Positions 6,405 to 8,854 of a stretch of 8,854 bases of DNA are shown piece after piece. This DNA comes from Pseudomonadota bacterium. GTDB lineage: Bacteria > Desulfobacterota > Desulfobacteria > Desulfobacterales > Desulfobacteraceae. The stretch lies in the NCBI GenBank assembly GCA_018812385.1, contig JAHJDU010000513.1:1-8854 (forward strand). The letters run 5' to 3'. A program made the translations under genes and the position numbers. The notes under the pieces were generated by a model. It had not been told where the DNA came from and ran no database searches. It was given only the letters and a program-made list of their open reading frames with translations. Each line of letters opens with the position of its first letter. Position 1 is the first letter of the stretch.

Positions 6405-7898
6405 ATGATTGAAAAATTACTTCATCTTATTCCCCAGAAACTTGGTAGCTTTATGGAAAAGCATCTAAAAAAAATACCCTATGTGAAAAACAAAATCGAC
6501 GTTGAGATCAATGGGGTAATGAAAGATCTTGAAACTTCATTAAAACCCTATAAAGATACTTTTCAATCCCACACCCGTCTTCCCCAAATACCGCTTAAAA
6601 GAGACGATATCCTTGGCCAGATCCTTGAAATGAACACAAGGGAAGAAGATAAATGGAAACAGGGTTATGTCTCCGGAGCAGTATACCATGGCAATAAGGA
6701 GCATATTGAATTCTTAAACAAGGTCTATGCTGTCACATCTCAAATTAATCCGCTACATTCCGATCTCTGGCCCAGTGCCTCCAAGTTTGAAGCGGAAATT
6801 ATTGAAATGACAGCCTCCATGCTGTCGTCAAAAAAGACTGATGACCCCATCTGCGGCACGGTGACCTCGGGCGGAACAGAAAGCATTCTTCTTGCCATGA
6901 AAACCTATAGGGATTTTGCCAGGGTTAAACAAAACATAAAAAAGCCGGAGCTCATTGTTCCAATAACGGCCCATGCCGCCTTTGACAAGGCCTGCCAGTA
7001 TTTTAATATCAAAATGCGACATATTCGGGTCAATGAATATTTTCAGGCTGATATCAGCCAGGTCAAAAAAGCCGTCAACAAAAACACCATTGCCATTGTG
7101 GGTTCTGCACCATCCTTTCCCCATGGTACGATTGATCCCATAGAAGAAATGTCAGCCATTGCATTGGAACATAATATCGGCTTTCACACGGACGCATGTC
7201 TTGGTGGCTTTGTGCTGCCCTTTGCCGAAAAATTAGGCTTTGATGTGCCCCTGTTTGATTTCAGACTCAAGGGCGTAACTTCCATATCAGCAGATACCCA
7301 TAAATATGGATATGCTGCCAAAGGCACCTCGGTTATCATGTATCGCGGTGAGGAATTAAGACATTTCCAGTACTACACTGCCACGGACTGGCCAGGGGGA
7401 CTTTATTTTTCTCCTACATTTGCCGGAAGCAGACCCGGCGCATTGAGCGCTGCCTGCTGGGCATCACTTTTATCCATTGGTGAAAAAGGATATATGGATG
7501 CCACCCGGAAAATAATGGATACTGCAGATAAAATCAAACAGGGAATTAACCAGATCCCGGAACTCTATATTCTTGGAAAACCCTTGTGGGTGATTGCTTT
7601 TGGCGCAAAAAAGCTTAACATTTACAGGGTGCTTGACGAAATGACCCAGAAAGGCTGGAGTCTCAACGGTCTTCACAAGCCCTCCTGTGTTCATATCGCT
7701 ATTACCCTGCTGCATACCAGTGAAGGGGTTTGCCAAAGGTTTATTGACGATTTGAAACAGGCTGTTGAAAAAGTAAAAACAACACCAGATACAAAAAAAG
7801 GCATGGCCCCTGTTTATGGGATGGCCGCAACACTTCCTGCCAGGGGAGTTGTCAGTGACATCCTGAAAAAATACCTGGATACCTATTATAAGGCATAA
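6405..7898 (+). CDS. Sphingosine-1-phosphate lyase-like PLP-dependent enzyme
   Basis: Group II PLP-dependent decarboxylase-fold enzyme, 497 aa. Characterised relatives cleave phosphorylated long-chain amino alcohols into an aldehyde and phosphoethanolamine. The similarity to eukaryotic lyases is strong and collinear: GAVYHG (91-96), NPLHSDLWP (115-123), VTSGGTES (153-160), AHAAFDKA (189-196), HTDACLGGF (261-269), SISADTHKYGYAAKG (293-307), TDWPGGLY (327-334) and FAGSRPGALSAACWA (339-353). K300 is the Schiff-base lysine, H190 the stacking histidine and D263 the pyridine-nitrogen aspartate. Y94, H118 and K306 match the phosphate-binding residues of the Symbiobacterium enzyme at a constant offset of 11 (reference numbering from memory). 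The N-terminus has no clear transmembrane helix, unlike the eukaryotic enzyme, but residues 1-30 are basic and amphipathic. Its own ribosome site is weak (AAAAGG, 14 bases upstream), so translation is probably coupled to the kinase. The true substrate is unknown. Confidence 0.93.
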   Translation: MIEKLLHLIPQKLGSFMEKHLKKIPYVKNKIDVEINGVMKDLETSLKPYKDTFQSHTRLPQIPLKRDDILGQILEMNTREEDKWKQGYVSGAVYHGNKEHIEFLNKVYAVTSQINPLHSDLWPSASKFEAEIIEMTASMLSSKKTDDPICGTVTSGGTESILLAMKTYRDFARVKQNIKKPELIVPITAHAAFDKACQYFNIKMRHIRVNEYFQADISQVKKAVNKNTIAIVGSAPSFPHGTIDPIEEMSAIALEHNIGFHTDACLGGFVLPFAEKLGFDVPLFDFRLKGVTSISADTHKYGYAAKGTSVIMYRGEELRHFQYYTATDWPGGLYFSPTFAGSRPGALSAACWASLLSIGEKGYMDATRKIMDTADKIKQGINQIPELYILGKPLWVIAFGAKKLNIYRVLDEMTQKGWSLNGLHKPSCVHIAITLLHTSEGVCQRFIDDLKQAVEKVKTTPDTKKGMAPVYGMAATLPARGVVSDILKKYLDTYYKA

Positions 7899-7950
7899 TA
7901 AAAACCATTCGTATTTTACACAGGCTTCGTAACCTTTGCCAGCAATTTGT
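7899..7950. other. Gap after the lyase gene, no gene or clear terminator
   Basis: AT-rich sequence between the lyase stop and the integrase remnant. I see no stable GC-rich hairpin with a T-run, and no open frame of note. Part of it may be further eroded integrase sequence, but I cannot align it with confidence. Confidence 0.4.
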
Positions 7951-8136
7951 GCACCCTTTCAAGAGGTAAAAAATCAATATTTTTTAATCTAAGGAGACCA
8001 TGATGTTGTTGATGAAATTATTTTCAAAATTGACAACTTCAGAAACCGGTTAATGCTGGAATTAATGGCAAGCGAAGGCATGAGGATTGGAGCAGTCCTG
8101 AAACTAAAGGCAAAAAATGTATATGACAGGAAACTG
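7951..8136 (+). pseudogene. Tyrosine recombinase (phage-type integrase) remnant
   Basis: The + frame through 8002-8136 reads DVVDEIIF, then NFRNRLMLELMASEGMRIG and AVLKLKAKNVYDRKL. This is the start of the catalytic domain of tyrosine recombinases, with the first catalytic arginine in GMRIG (Arg codon at 8083). The glutamate that usually follows (GMRIGEV) is alanine here. Upstream in the same frame the family-like stretch VKNQYFLI is interrupted by a TAA at 7990-7992, and another TAA lies at 7930-7932. The catalytic His-x-x-Arg and the tyrosine nucleophile are absent, since recognisable similarity stops at 8136. It is therefore truncated at both ends and dead. The upstream limit is approximate. 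It marks a past mobile element just beyond the lyase gene. Confidence 0.75.
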
Positions 8137-8340
8137 TTTCGCTGGGGTATTTGTCATTTTTTTGATAATGACAGGAAGGGATAATATACCTTCCTCTCTC
8201 ACGTAATGACCTAATATTTTGGGATATGTTCCAATTGCTCTTGGATGCGGATTCCCTCCTTCTTCCGCAAGCATACCATCGGTTGAAAACATTCCTAAAG
8301 GGTGTTGCATAATGCGAAATATTTGGTTTATATATGAACT
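8131..8340 (-). pseudogene. N-acyl-D-amino-acid deacylase (D-aminoacylase family) remnant
   Basis: Read on the minus strand from about 8340, the frame gives INQIFRIMQHPLGMFSTDGM, then a short segment, HPRAIGTYPKILGHYVREEG, and ILSLPVIIKKMTNTPAKQF. This is the characteristic late part of D-aminoacylase-type amidohydrolases: the IMxHPL-GSDG segment with the metal-site aspartate, the HPR-YGT-P element, and the 'IRKMT-PA' helix. The domain normally continues with a GL-RG-I--G--AD segment and a C-terminal beta sandwich; these are missing because the sequence turns into the integrase fragment at 8131-8136. The N-terminal two thirds is missing as well, since the aminotransferase gene ends at 8363. 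I infer a leftover of a gene that once followed the aminotransferase on the same strand. Confidence 0.72.
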
Positions 8341-8362
8341 TTTTAATAATTTTATAGATGCA

Positions 8363-8854
8363 TTAATAAAGCTTCTGAAACCAGCTATAAAAACTTTTAT
8401 CTTTAAAATTAAGCGTATTATCCATAAGTTCCATTATTATAGTTGTAACCGATCCGGGAGCCTGGAGTTCATTTTCCTCAAATCTTTTTATTGGTGTCAC
8501 TTTAATACCTGTATGGCTGGTAAACATCTCATCAGCCGAGAACAGGTCTTCTTTTTGAAGAATGGTTTCTTCAATTTTTATATCATTGGCATTTGCAATT
8601 TTAATAATTGAATCCCGGGTAATACTGGCAAGTATTCTGCCAAGGGGAGGAGTTTTAAGAATGCCATCCTTAACAATAAAAATGGATTCTATTGAACCTT
8701 CTGCAACAAATCCATCCGTACCGACACTCAGTCCAATATCAAACCCTCTGTCATTGGCATCTTTTCTGATCAGATATCCATTAAGATAGTTTGCACAGGC
8801 CTTGGCCTGAACCGGTATTGTTTCAGGGTGCAGCTTTCGCCACTTGGAGATACA
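8363..8854 (-). CDS. Class IV aminotransferase (branched-chain / D-amino-acid type), C-terminal part
   Basis: PLP-dependent aminotransferase of fold type IV. The minus-strand frame is open from the right edge (8854) to TAA at 8365-8363, giving 163 residues, roughly the C-terminal half of a usual 280-300 aa protein; the start lies outside. Visible family signatures include ACANYLNGYLIRKDA, where an asparagine-tyrosine usually follows the PLP lysine region. Others are GFVAEGSIESIFIV with the conserved PLP-contacting glutamate, LKTPPLGRILASITRDSI with the ITR phosphate-binding segment, and DLFSADEMFTSHTGIKVTPI. Two positions differ from the common pattern: ESIF where xNxF is typical, and LASITR where LPGITR is typical. 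Members include IlvE, D-alanine aminotransferase and 4-amino-4-deoxychorismate lyase; these residues do not decide between them. It converges on the kinase-lyase genes, with the broken integrase and deacylase pieces in between. Confidence 0.85.
   Translation of the reverse strand, partial: CISKWRKLHPETIPVQAKACANYLNGYLIRKDANDRGFDIGLSVGTDGFVAEGSIESIFIVKDGILKTPPLGRILASITRDSIIKIANANDIKIEETILQKEDLFSADEMFTSHTGIKVTPIKRFEENELQAPGSVTTIIMELMDNTLNFKDKSFYSWFQKLY

Noticed and set aside
8000..8053. 17-codon frame starting ATGATG behind a good AAGGAG (7991-7996)
   Set aside because: The ribosome-like site is attractive, but the frame is very short and lies inside the integrase remnant in another reading frame, so it is probably fortuitous.
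8219..8611. 130-aa open frame on the + strand
   Set aside because: It lies antisense to the deacylase remnant and the class IV aminotransferase, both of which show clear family motifs on the minus strand. Its own translation shows no recognisable domain.

Overview
The window looks like chromosome from an anaerobic, probably sulfate-reducing Desulfobacterota (Desulfobacterales-like) bacterium. This is inferred from a monofunctional Ni-CO dehydrogenase operon, a PAS/LuxR-type regulator of a style I associate with that group, moderate GC content and short same-strand gene spacing. No marker gene fixes the taxonomy. I saw no rRNA, tRNA, CRISPR array or intact insertion sequence.

Region 1 (1-748) is the 3' part of a PAS plus LuxR-type HTH transcription regulator; its beginning lies outside the window. 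Region 2 (883-4617) is a compact three-gene operon: the catalytic subunit of anaerobic CO dehydrogenase (cooS), a CooF-like protein with four [4Fe-4S] clusters, and an FAD/NAD(P)H oxidoreductase. The expected electron path is CO to C-cluster, B and D clusters, CooF, flavoprotein, then NAD(P)+ (or the reverse). No CooC-type maturation gene, hydrogenase or acetyl-CoA synthase gene is present here.

Region 3 (4825-7898) is the most unusual part: an FGGY-family sugar/polyol kinase followed after 2 bases by a full-length homologue of sphingosine-1-phosphate lyase. The lyase keeps the PLP lysine and the phosphate-contacting residues of the family. A coupled 'phosphorylate, then cleave the phosphorylated amino alcohol' pathway is a reasonable hypothesis, but the substrate is unknown.

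Region 4 (7899-8854) is a decayed junction. A broken tyrosine-recombinase (integrase) fragment on + meets a broken fragment of an N-acyl-D-amino-acid deacylase on - within about 6 bases (8131-8136). Beyond it lies the C-terminal part of a class IV aminotransferase on -, running off the right edge. This marks an old insertion or rearrangement immediately downstream of the kinase-lyase pair.
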